From Allomuricauda sp. CAU 1633 (GTDB lineage Bacteria > Bacteroidota > Bacteroidia > Flavobacteriales > Flavobacteriaceae), in the NCBI RefSeq assembly GCF_017313225.1, contig NZ_JAFLNE010000004.1, positions 310,001-374,000 on the forward strand: 64,000 nucleotides of DNA. The letters are read 5' to 3'. The translations under genes were made by a program, and so were the position numbers. How positions within the stretch are numbered: the stretch's first letter is position 1; each line of letters opens with the position of its first letter. This document shows positions 55,234-63,362 of the stretch, piece by piece. Below the pieces are notes generated by a model, which worked only from the letters and a program-made list of their open reading frames with translations, was not told the DNA's origin and made no database searches.

Positions 55234-57636
55234 CTAATCCATGCAGTCCATTCCTATGGGAGAACCATCAGGAATTTTTGGGACAGGTATTACATTAAAA
55301 CTGGAGGGTTTCTCCATGAAGGCATCGATACGTTTTACCATTTCCACAGTGATAGCTGTTTTTCCACTACCCAATAATGAGACCTTAAGTTCTTTTAATG
55401 TTTCATTTGCGATTGCATTGACTTGGGGATGCACCTCTGTATGGGCCGCCAAATTCATGATATGGTACAATACCCTAAAGTTGATGGTTTGTTGCACTTC
55501 TTCCAAATAAGGGTCCTTTTTGGATTCTTCAATGGTAGTGTTAATCAACTCGCTTAAAACTTCTTCCAATCCCAATTGATTTTTATCCAAGCTCTTTTGT
55601 TGAATCAATCTTGAAGCGCGTTCTGGGTGTAGCAATAACCCCAAAGTCATATCCGCAGCGGTTTCAGGAGCTGAAAGCGCATCAAAACTTACCCCAGTCC
55701 TTCCCATCAATGATTCGCGAGTACGTGGATAACCAATGGCTCTGGGCGGGAAAAGACCCAACTTATTCTTGGGTATGGCAACGACCTCGGCATCCAAAGT
55801 TTCTAAGATAGATTCCAACGCTTTTTCTTGTACTGCTTGATTTACAGGCTCCACAACTCGTTGTCCATCTCCTTTGACAGCATAATTGTAGTCGAGACCG
55901 CCAACAACCTTTGAAACGGCCTCGGTTTGATAACGATGGAAAAAATACAAGGGGGCAAAAACATCTTCCAAAACAGAATTGGGCTCCCCAGTTCGAATAT
56001 TATCAATGGAGAAATTGTTCATAGCTGTTTTTCTGATCTGCAATACACTTTCCAATTCCTGACTGGCACTTTTGCCATTGTCCCACAGGTGGGCCAAGGC
56101 ATGGGCACCTCCGGTGGGTCGTGCATCTTGATCGGAGATATAGCGCAACCCATCATCTTGGGCCTTCTTTAGGATAGCGTTAAGTCCTTTTTTTTCTGAA
56201 GTGCCGCTTGGAAAATCAGCATACGAATACGCTACTGTAACTTTATCCCACACGCCAATACCTGTGTCATATGCATTGGAGAAGTCAATGGTATTTCCTT
56301 TCAATTCGAATTGTGGATGTGGATAATCCATAACCGACGCTCTGTTGTTAGTGCTCGCGGCAAAATTATGCGCAAAACCAAGGGTGTGTCCTATTTCATG
56401 GGCAGAAAGTTGACGAATTCTGGCTAGAGCCATATCCAACATCGGTTGGTAATTATCATCACGCTCAGCAAAAGGCTTGTCCATCAAAGCTTGGGCAATC
56501 AAAAAATCCTGACGAATCCGTAAACTCCCCAAACTTACATGACCTTTCATGATTTCTCCTGTTCGTGGGTCGGTGATGCTACTTCCGTAACTCCAACCTC
56601 TGGTTGAACGATGCACCCATTGTATCACGTTGTAACGAACATCCAAAGGGTCGGCGTCATCAGGTAGTATTTTAAGTTGGAAAGCATCTTTGTATCCGAT
56701 AGCCTCAAAGGCTTGGTTCCACCATTTGCCACCTTCCAATAGCGCGGAACGAACGGGTTCTGGCGTTCCATTATCTAAATAATAGATGATGGGTTCCACG
56801 GCTTCACTTACTTCAGCTCCAGGGTTCTTTTTTTCCAAACGATGGCGGGTTATGAAACGCTTTAAAATAGGTTCCTGTACCGGAGTTGCATAATCATAAT
56901 AGGTAATTGGATAGGAACCACAACGAGGGTCGAACACCCGCTTTTTGTATTTGTCATCGGGCAACTCTATTAAGGAGTGATGTTGGGCAACAGTCACCAA
57001 ACTGGGATTTGGTGTTACCGACTGAATCCAAGCTCCCTCAGGATTACCTTTAAAAGTCAAGGTGACATCAAACTCCACATTTTTAGGAAATGCTTTGGTT
57101 CGCTCAAACGCCAAGGCACTTTTGGAAGTGTCTAGGCTATATGTTCCTTGTTTTGATGCTTTTAGTCTATTGGATACGCCATGGGCATCACGCATTAAAA
57201 AATCCGTAAAATCAATAAGGTAATGTCCTTTGGATTCTTCCTCGATTTTAAAACCATGCAAAATGGATTTGGCAAAAGCCTGTTCCACCGATTTTCGCTC
57301 CAAAGCATTATCGGTAATGGCCCTGTACGTTAGATTGGGCTGCACCAATAGCAGTTTATTCCCTGCTTTTTTGAAGAAAACCACCTGTTCATTGCCCAGC
57401 TGTCCCCTATCTAAACCAATATCATTGCTCCCTATTCCACTGCTCAAGGAATAGACATATAAAAACTCCTTGTCCAACTCATCCACTTCCAGATAAATCT
57501 TATCTGAAGCATCATCATAATAGAAATTGAAATATCCATTGAACTTTTGGAAATTCTTGGCTTTGTCAAAGGTTTGTCCATATACCGAAGTAAACAAACA
57601 ACCTAAAAAAGTAATGAGGGTAAATGTGTTCTTCAT
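55234..57636 (-). CDS. Large secreted zinc metalloprotease (DUF4953/DUF5117-type)
   Basis: 800 residues with a signal peptide (to about residue 20). The zinc site is HEIGHTLGFAHNFAAS (HExxHxxGxxH, metzincin-like) near residue 415, followed by a Met in SVMDYPHPQF that could be the Met-turn. The N-terminal domain (FYYDDASDKIYLEV, GIGSNDIGLDRGQLG) is the conserved DUF5117-type module of this Bacteroidota family. Likely periplasmic or surface-exposed proteolysis. The ORF uses the 57636 ATG that begins the signal peptide. Confidence 0.87.
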   Translation of the reverse strand: MKNTFTLITFLGCLFTSVYGQTFDKAKNFQKFNGYFNFYYDDASDKIYLEVDELDKEFLYVYSLSSGIGSNDIGLDRGQLGNEQVVFFKKAGNKLLLVQPNLTYRAITDNALERKSVEQAFAKSILHGFKIEEESKGHYLIDFTDFLMRDAHGVSNRLKASKQGTYSLDTSKSALAFERTKAFPKNVEFDVTLTFKGNPEGAWIQSVTPNPSLVTVAQHHSLIELPDDKYKKRVFDPRCGSYPITYYDYATPVQEPILKRFITRHRLEKKNPGAEVSEAVEPIIYYLDNGTPEPVRSALLEGGKWWNQAFEAIGYKDAFQLKILPDDADPLDVRYNVIQWVHRSTRGWSYGSSITDPRTGEIMKGHVSLGSLRIRQDFLIAQALMDKPFAERDDNYQPMLDMALARIRQLSAHEIGHTLGFAHNFAASTNNRASVMDYPHPQFELKGNTIDFSNAYDTGIGVWDKVTVAYSYADFPSGTSEKKGLNAILKKAQDDGLRYISDQDARPTGGAHALAHLWDNGKSASQELESVLQIRKTAMNNFSIDNIRTGEPNSVLEDVFAPLYFFHRYQTEAVSKVVGGLDYNYAVKGDGQRVVEPVNQAVQEKALESILETLDAEVVAIPKNKLGLFPPRAIGYPRTRESLMGRTGVSFDALSAPETAADMTLGLLLHPERASRLIQQKSLDKNQLGLEEVLSELINTTIEESKKDPYLEEVQQTINFRVLYHIMNLAAHTEVHPQVNAIANETLKELKVSLLGSGKTAITVEMVKRIDAFMEKPSSFNVIPVPKIPDGSPIGMDCMD

Positions 57637-57830
57637 AGTTGAGTAGTAATTGGATTTAAAAATATGTAATTCATTTTAAAAAACCCTGCGAATCCTCCTT
57701 TTCCACCTTAAAATCTATATTGATAAAAATTGCCTTCAATTTTTGTTTCATCCATTTTTTTACAGATGGATTTTTAACTATTGTTTATTTCATAAGAGAT
57801 TGAAAATCCATATTTTAATAAAAAAACAAT

Positions 57831-59297
57831 ATGGGGTCAGCCACAGAAAAAACCATCTTTTCCAGTTATGTACGAAAAGAAGGATTGTTTGATGAAGTTT
57901 TTAAAGGTAATGGTAATGTTAAGTCTGTGTATCAGAAGCTTTTAGATCTATATGGATCTCGGTCCATTGAAGATTATGTCAACTTGAACACAAAGGCGAA
58001 ATCGTCTTTTTTCAACCAAGGTATTACGTTTCAAGTGTATGGCGATAAGCAAAGTCAGGAGAAAATCTTTCCTTTTGACCTCTTTCCAAGAATAATCGAC
58101 CCAAAAGAATGGGAAATCATAGAAAAAGGAGCGATTCAGAGAAGTTTGGCGCTAAATCACTTTTTATGGGATGTCTATCACGATAAAAAGATTGTGAAGG
58201 ATGGCATTGTCCCTATAGAATTATTGAGTTCCTCGCCCAATTATCTTCATCAAATGATGAATGTTGATCCTCCCAGCAAAGTCTACAACCATATTTCTGG
58301 AACGGACATCATTAAACACTCCGATGGCAATTATTATGTATTGGAAGATAACATCCGCTGTCCCTCAGGTGTAAGCTATGTCATTTGCAACCGAACTGCA
58401 CTAAAAAGGGCACTTTTTGGCGTGTTCAACCATTATAAGACCCATACCGTGACCAATTATGCCGAGAACCTGCTACATCTTTTGGAAAGCGTAAAGCCAC
58501 CGGGCGTAGATTCACCCGTTTGCGTGGTAATCACTCCAGGTATGTTCAATTCAGCGTATTATGAACACTCCTATTTGGCCAAAGCCATGGGGGTGGAATT
58601 GGTAGAGGGTCGTGATCTTTTTGTTGAAAACGATTTTGTCTATATGAAAACCACACAGGGCCCGGTCCGGGTGGATGTGGTATATAGAAGGGTTGATGAT
58701 TTATTCATAGACCCCATGGAGTTCAATCCCGATTCTGCACTGGGTGTTCCTGGATTATTTGCCGCCTACCAAAAAGGCAATGTCACCATCGCCAATGCCC
58801 CTGGCACCGGGGTTGCTGATGACAAGGCCATCTATACCTATGTTCCGGATATCATTAAATACTATCTAGATGAAGAACCCATCCTAAAAAATGTACATAC
58901 CTATCATTGCAGCCGTCCTGATGAGTTGAAATATGTTTTGGAAAATGTGAAGGAATTGGTAGTAAAACCTGTGGATGAAGCTGGAGGGTATGGTATTTCC
59001 ATAGGAAACAAATTGACCAAGGATGAAATTGAAAAAGTAAAGGCCGAAGTAAAAGCCAATCCCAGAAAATATGTGGCACAGCCCATAATGTCCTTATCTG
59101 TACACCCAACCTATATCGATGAAAAAGAATCCTTTGAGCAACGGCATGTGGACTTGAGAACATTCACCGTTCTAGGACATGACCAACAATTTGTATTGAA
59201 GGGTGGCCTTACCCGAGTGGCTTTAAAAGAAGGAAACTTAATCGTAAACTCATCCCAAGGCGGCGGATCTAAGGATACTTGGGTGTTAAAACAATAA
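57831..59297 (+). CDS. Circularly permuted ATP-grasp protein (DUF404/407 type)
   Basis: 488 residues, cytoplasmic. Features of the circularly permuted ATP-grasp family include LEDNIRCPSGVSYVICNR, VYRRVDDLFIDPMEFNPDS, VVKPVDEAGGYGISIGN and AQPIMSLSVHPTYID, which carry the nucleotide- and Mg-binding positions. ATP-grasp enzymes join a carboxylate to an amine. The next two genes (alpha-E and transglutaminase) follow within 6 and 38 bases. This trio is a conserved set thought to make or modify a peptide or amide product; its substrate is unknown. Confidence 0.87.
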   Translation: MGSATEKTIFSSYVRKEGLFDEVFKGNGNVKSVYQKLLDLYGSRSIEDYVNLNTKAKSSFFNQGITFQVYGDKQSQEKIFPFDLFPRIIDPKEWEIIEKGAIQRSLALNHFLWDVYHDKKIVKDGIVPIELLSSSPNYLHQMMNVDPPSKVYNHISGTDIIKHSDGNYYVLEDNIRCPSGVSYVICNRTALKRALFGVFNHYKTHTVTNYAENLLHLLESVKPPGVDSPVCVVITPGMFNSAYYEHSYLAKAMGVELVEGRDLFVENDFVYMKTTQGPVRVDVVYRRVDDLFIDPMEFNPDSALGVPGLFAAYQKGNVTIANAPGTGVADDKAIYTYVPDIIKYYLDEEPILKNVHTYHCSRPDELKYVLENVKELVVKPVDEAGGYGISIGNKLTKDEIEKVKAEVKANPRKYVAQPIMSLSVHPTYIDEKESFEQRHVDLRTFTVLGHDQQFVLKGGLTRVALKEGNLIVNSSQGGGSKDTWVLKQ

Positions 59298-59303
59298 AAT
59301 AGT

Positions 59304-60251
59304 ATGCTTGCACGAGTAGCCAATAATTTATTTTGGATGGGAAGATATGTTGAACGGGCAGAACATGTAGCCCGTTTTATGAATGTAAATTATTTTTCAT
59401 CCTTGGATGCCCCCAACCAATTGTCGCAATCCAGACAGTTTGTACTTCGGTCCATGCTGTTTATGGTGGGAGATCCTGTATACGATGATTCCTTAAAATT
59501 AAAAGAAGAGGAAGTCTTATTCAATATTGGGTTGAATCGGGAAAAGAACTATTCCATCATCAACAGTATAAAAGTGGCCAGGGAGAACGCCAATAGTTCG
59601 CGTGATCTTATTTCAACAGAACTGTATGAAAGCCTTAACAAGTTTTATCACTATGTGATGAACTATTCCACAGACACCTTTGTAAAGACCAATCTATATG
59701 ATTTTACGGTGAACATCACTGAAATGACCGCTGTACTCCGCGGAAAAATTCGAGGTACGTTGCTTCATGACGAGGTATATGCCATTATTATGATGGGTGT
59801 AAATATTGAACGGGCCATACAGATTACCCGAATCATCAACACCAAATACAACGATGCCTTAATGGCCAAGGGAAGCTACGGAGACCCCATTGGGAATAGT
59901 TTTGAGTGGAGTACCTTGCTCAAATGTGCCGAATCGTATGATATGATGCGCAGACTCTATAAAAAATCACCCAACAGCACCTCTACCCTTGAGTTTTTAC
60001 TATTGAATGGAAGGTGCCCCCGTTCCTTTATGAACTGTATCAACCAAGTGTACAAGCATATCCTGGAGATAGATAAAAAGGTGGAATATGCCAAAAGCTC
60101 AACTGCTTTTATGGTAGGCAAAATAAAAGCTGAATTCGAATTCAAACAAATTGAGGAAATACAAGAGGACATTCAGGGCAATCTGGATTTGATCCTTAAT
60201 AAAATGTTCAAAATTAGTGAGAACATGGAGAAAGAATTCTTCAACTACTAG
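59304..60251 (+). CDS. Alpha-E domain (DUF403) protein
   Basis: 315 residues, all helical. It begins LARVANNLFWMGRYVERAEHVARFM, the alpha-E signature, and repeats helices with conserved Arg/Glu (SRDLISTELYESLN, LLNGRCPRSFMNCI). It starts 6 bases after the ATP-grasp stop, so the two proteins likely work together. Alpha-E proteins are also found fused to these ATP-grasp proteins in other bacteria. No known catalytic activity. Confidence 0.9.
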   Translation: MLARVANNLFWMGRYVERAEHVARFMNVNYFSSLDAPNQLSQSRQFVLRSMLFMVGDPVYDDSLKLKEEEVLFNIGLNREKNYSIINSIKVARENANSSRDLISTELYESLNKFYHYVMNYSTDTFVKTNLYDFTVNITEMTAVLRGKIRGTLLHDEVYAIIMMGVNIERAIQITRIINTKYNDALMAKGSYGDPIGNSFEWSTLLKCAESYDMMRRLYKKSPNSTSTLEFLLLNGRCPRSFMNCINQVYKHILEIDKKVEYAKSSTAFMVGKIKAEFEFKQIEEIQEDIQGNLDLILNKMFKISENMEKEFFNY

Positions 60252-60289
60252 GGCAATTTGACTAACTTGGTCCGATTGAAATTTTGCCC

Positions 60290-61153
60290 ATGTTCTATGA
60301 ATATGAAATAGATTATGACACCCAAAACTCCTATGAAAAGGGGTTAAATGAAGCCTTTTGGCAATTTTTGGTTGTTCCCGAAGAAAATGATACCCAAGAA
60401 CTCACCTATTGGCATTTTGAGAATGATTTGGGAGAACGCAACAGTGTTTCCATCAATGGACTTGGGTTTCGAACGGTGCAGGTGCGATCTAAAAAGGAAA
60501 TCGACCATATCAAATTCAATGCGCATTTTAAGCTCATTAAAAAGGAAGTCAATCCGTTTGATTTTGAGCTTCCGCTGGATTCAAAAGAGGATTATGACCA
60601 ACTCCGCAGTCTGGATTTTAGAATAGATCATGAGCCCTTCCTAAGAAATACCCGATTGACCCATCTTCCTGAAAAATATGCGACCATTTTCCCATTTGAT
60701 GAAAATGTAAGCTTATTTGAGAATCTTCAGGCACTGAACCAGTGGGTTTTCAACAAAATATTTTTTAAGCCCGGTGTCACTGATGTACATACCCACATGG
60801 AGGAGATTATCGAAAAAAGACATGGAGTGTGTCAAGATTTTACTCATCTTTTCTGTGCTATTGCCAAGAAGAATGGAGTTCCCACCCGTTACGTTTCGGG
60901 GTATCTGCACCAAGGAAATGGGTTCTTCGGGGATTCCCAAATGCATGCTTGGGTAGAGGCCTTTGTGCCTAATGCCGGGTGGATAGGCTTTGACCCCACC
61001 AATAATCTTTTGGCCAACCATAATCATATCAAAGTTTGCCACGGCAAGGATTACACCGACTGTGCTCCCTTAAAAGGTGTGGTCTACACGCTAGGAAAAA
61101 ATGAGACCAAATACTCTGTATTGGTAAAAGCGGCTCAGCAGCAACAGCAATAG
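60290..61153 (+). CDS. Transglutaminase-like protease family protein
   Basis: 287 residues. An N-terminal beta domain (about 1-140) precedes the transglutaminase core with Cys in KRHGVCQDFTHLFCA, His in QMHAWVEAFVPN and Asp in GFDPTNN. The family acts as a Cys peptidase or amidase. No signal peptide. The C-terminus ends in a run of Gln. TTG at 60284 is a weak alternative; ATG 60290 is taken. Third gene of the set, 38 bases after alpha-E. Confidence 0.88.
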   Translation: MFYEYEIDYDTQNSYEKGLNEAFWQFLVVPEENDTQELTYWHFENDLGERNSVSINGLGFRTVQVRSKKEIDHIKFNAHFKLIKKEVNPFDFELPLDSKEDYDQLRSLDFRIDHEPFLRNTRLTHLPEKYATIFPFDENVSLFENLQALNQWVFNKIFFKPGVTDVHTHMEEIIEKRHGVCQDFTHLFCAIAKKNGVPTRYVSGYLHQGNGFFGDSQMHAWVEAFVPNAGWIGFDPTNNLLANHNHIKVCHGKDYTDCAPLKGVVYTLGKNETKYSVLVKAAQQQQQ

Positions 61154-61182
61154 ATAATTTATAGAATGTGCAGAAAGAAACT

Positions 61183-61190
61183 TACTTTTG
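61183..61190 (+). promoter_or_regulatory. Bacteroidota -7 element for prfB
   Basis: TACTTTTG matches TAnnTTTG; transcription would begin about 9 bases before ATG 61206. Confidence 0.45.
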
Positions 61191-61205
61191 CGCAAAATTG
61201 AATAC

Positions 61206-62301
61206 ATGGTAACCACAGATCAGCAAAAAGATCTTATTGAGCGCCTTGGTGCGTTAAGGAGGTATCTTTGACATCGATGCCAAACTCATTGAAATAGAAA
61301 ACGAGGAAGAAAGAACCCTCGAACCCAACTTTTGGGACAATCCCCAAGAGGCCCAAAAACAAATGCAATCCCTTAAATCCAAGAAAAAGTGGGTGGAAGA
61401 TTATGAATCTGCCAAAACTTTGGTAAGCGATCTTGAGGTATTGTCGGAATTCCAACAAGCAGGCGAAGTTTCTGAAGATGAAGTGACCCAACAATATACA
61501 AAAGCGCTGGACCTCATTGAAAATTTAGAGTTCAAGAACATGTTGTCTGATGAAGGAGACGAACTTACTGCAGTGCTTCAAATAACGGCGGGTGCCGGAG
61601 GTACGGAAAGTTGCGATTGGGCCTCCATGCTCATGCGGATGTATCTGATGTGGGCCGAGAAGAACGGGTACAAGGTCAAAGAGCTCAATTACCAAGAAGG
61701 CGATGTAGCAGGAATCAAAACCGTAACCTTGGAGATTGAGGGCGAATATGCCTTTGGTTGGCTTAAAGGTGAGAATGGCGTACATAGATTGGTGCGCATC
61801 TCCCCTTTTGATAGTAATGCCAAGCGACATACTTCATTTGCTTCGGTATATGTGTACCCTTTAGTCGACGATACCATTGAAATTGAAGTCAATCCTTCAG
61901 ATATTGAGATTACCACAGCACGTTCCAGCGGGGCTGGTGGCCAAAATGTGAACAAAGTGGAAACGAAGGTACAGTTGGTGCACAAACCTACAGGTATCCA
62001 GATTTCTTGTTCTGATTCTCGGTCACAGCACGACAATCGCGCAACGGCCATGAAGATGCTGAAATCGCAATTGTACGAAATAGAGCTTCGGAAAAAACAA
62101 GAGGCCAGAGCTGAAATAGAATCCTCAAAAATGAAGATTGAGTGGGGTTCCCAAATCCGAAATTACGTGATGCATCCGTATAAATTGGTGAAAGATGTTC
62201 GTACAGCAGAAGAAACCGGTAATGTGGACGCTGTCATGGATGGGGAAATCAATCCTTTTTTAAAGGCCTATCTTATGATGATGGGGCAGAAAGAAGAATA
62301 A
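61206..62301 (+). CDS. prfB: Peptide chain release factor 2 with programmed +1 frameshift
   Basis: Translation starts at ATG 61206 and meets an in-frame TGA at 61269-61271 after 21 codons. Around it is the classic signal: AGGAGG at 61257-61262, TAT, the slippery CTT at 61266-61268, then TGAC. A +1 shift continues with Asp-Ile-Asp-Ala-Lys to 62301, giving 364 residues. The stop-codon-reading SPF motif is at about residue 199 (RISPFDSN) and the peptidyl-hydrolysis GGQ at about 244 ([12 protein letters not shown]). RF2 ends translation at TGA and TAA and regulates itself through this shift. This is a single intact gene, not a broken one. Confidence 0.95.
61257..61272 (+). promoter_or_regulatory. 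prfB recoding site
   Basis: AGGAGG-TAT-CTT-TGA-C: Shine-Dalgarno-like hexamer 3 bases before the slippery CTT, then an in-frame TGA followed by C (a poor termination context). Same spacing as the E. coli site. Confidence 0.93.
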
Positions 62302-62320
62302 TGGGTTGGTGACGAAGGAA

Positions 62321-62423
62321 GAAAAAAGAAAAAAGAAAAAAGAAACAAGACCAAAGACATAAAGCTAAAGGGTTTGGGGTATCACCGGCAATGGGCAACT
62401 GATAACTGATAACTGATAACTGA
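62321..62423 (+). repeat. Purine-rich and AACTGAT tandem repeats before the ArsC-family gene
   Basis: GAAAAAA-type words at 62321-62345 run into AACAAGACCAAAGACATAAAG, and 62397-62423 hold 3.9 copies of the 7-base unit AACTGAT. The tandem ends 5 bases before ATG 62429, so it occupies the translation-initiation region. Confidence 0.8.
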
Positions 62424-62428
62424 AGAAT

Positions 62429-62770
62429 ATGATTAAAATATATCACAATCCAAGATGTGCAAAATCCAGGGAAGGACTGGGTGTGTTGGAAAAATCAGGG
62501 CAAGATTTTGAAGTTGTTAAGTATTTGGACGAAGTACCTTCCAAAGAGGAGTTAAAAACCCTAATTGGGTATTTAGGCATAGCTCCATTGGAATTGATTC
62601 GCAAAAATGAGGCGGTCTGGAAGGAGAAATACAAAGGAAAGTCCCTTTCAGATGACGAAATCATCATTGCTATGGTGGAGAATCCCAAATTGATTGAACG
62701 CCCGATAGTTGTAAAGGATAAAAAGGCCGTGATTGGCAGACCTTCAGAAAAAATCAATACCTTGCTATAG
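62429..62770 (+). CDS. arsC: ArsC-family arsenate reductase-like protein
   Basis: 113 residues. The active site is HNPRCAKSREGL with the nucleophile Cys, and RPIVVKDKKAVIGRP carries the Arg that binds oxyanion; these match the glutaredoxin-dependent ArsC/YffB/Spx-fold family. It may reduce arsenate to arsenite, but there is no arsR, arsB or acr3 nearby, so a general thiol-redox role is equally possible. Size is normal for the family. Confidence 0.87.
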   Translation: MIKIYHNPRCAKSREGLGVLEKSGQDFEVVKYLDEVPSKEELKTLIGYLGIAPLELIRKNEAVWKEKYKGKSLSDDEIIIAMVENPKLIERPIVVKDKKAVIGRPSEKINTLL

Positions 62771-62794
62771 TATTACAAACGTATTCATTAGGCT

Positions 62795-63262
62795 ATGAAA
62801 AGTACACAGACCCTTGTTTTCTTAACCCTTTTGACCACAATCTTGTGCATTGGTGATTTAGCGGCACAGTATGGCTATGGATCCCCCTACGGAAACCGTT
62901 ACGGTAGAAGACAGAGCACCATACCCCAAGCGCAAGAAACCCCAAAAGAAGTGGAGCCTCCAACAGCAGAAGAAGTCGTGGATCAGCAAATGCCTTCCAT
63001 TACAGAAGCCTTGGGACTTAACCCTTTTGAAGAGGCCGTGGTTCGCACAACGCTATTGCAGTCCGTTCAGCAACGGATTGAGTTGCAAATTTTAGGATTG
63101 GAACCTTTGAAGATGAAGGAGGAATACGAGAAGATTTTAAAAAAGCAGAACGAGGAACTGCAGGCCGGTCTACCAGAAGATAAGTACAATGCATTTATAG
63201 AACTTCAGGAAAACAGTTTCAAGGCCAAAAAGAAGAAGAAAAAGAAAAAGAAAAAAGATTAA
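62795..63262 (+). CDS. Secreted small protein with ten-lysine C-terminus
   Basis: 155 residues. Signal peptide to about residue 24 (GDLAAQ). A Tyr/Gly/Arg segment follows (YGYGSPYGNRYGRR), then an acidic stretch and a helical domain (ITEALGLNPFEEAVVRTTLLQ, KMKEEYEKILKKQNEEL). It ends in ten Lys and a final Asp, encoded by AAG/AAA codons. I do not recognise a family. It starts 24 bases after arsC on the same strand. Confidence 0.72.
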   Translation: MKSTQTLVFLTLLTTILCIGDLAAQYGYGSPYGNRYGRRQSTIPQAQETPKEVEPPTAEEVVDQQMPSITEALGLNPFEEAVVRTTLLQSVQQRIELQILGLEPLKMKEEYEKILKKQNEELQAGLPEDKYNAFIELQENSFKAKKKKKKKKKKD

Positions 63263-63362
63263 CAAATCATTAAGGTCATTCACGGGATCAAGTCTGTTGT
63301 TGGCAGATATAAATTTCGCTTCTTCTAATTTCATGTCAACTTTGTTTGCATAAAACCAAACT

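Noticed and set aside
57750..57776. ATCCAT / ATGGAT hairpin with T-run before the ATP-grasp gene
   Set aside because: Six-base stem with a long T-rich loop, in an AT-rich area and not placed after a gene on the plus strand; too weak to call a terminator.
58802..58817. A second TGGCAC-N5-TTGCT match to the sigma-54 consensus
   Set aside because: It lies inside the ATP-grasp coding region, encodes part of the conserved protein (PGTGVADD), and has no gene start downstream at the right distance.
61206..61271. Short frame ending in TGA before the release factor gene, which looks like a broken start
   Set aside because: The AGGAGG-TAT-CTT-TGA-C pattern and the perfect continuation in the +1 frame show a programmed frameshift, not a pseudogene.
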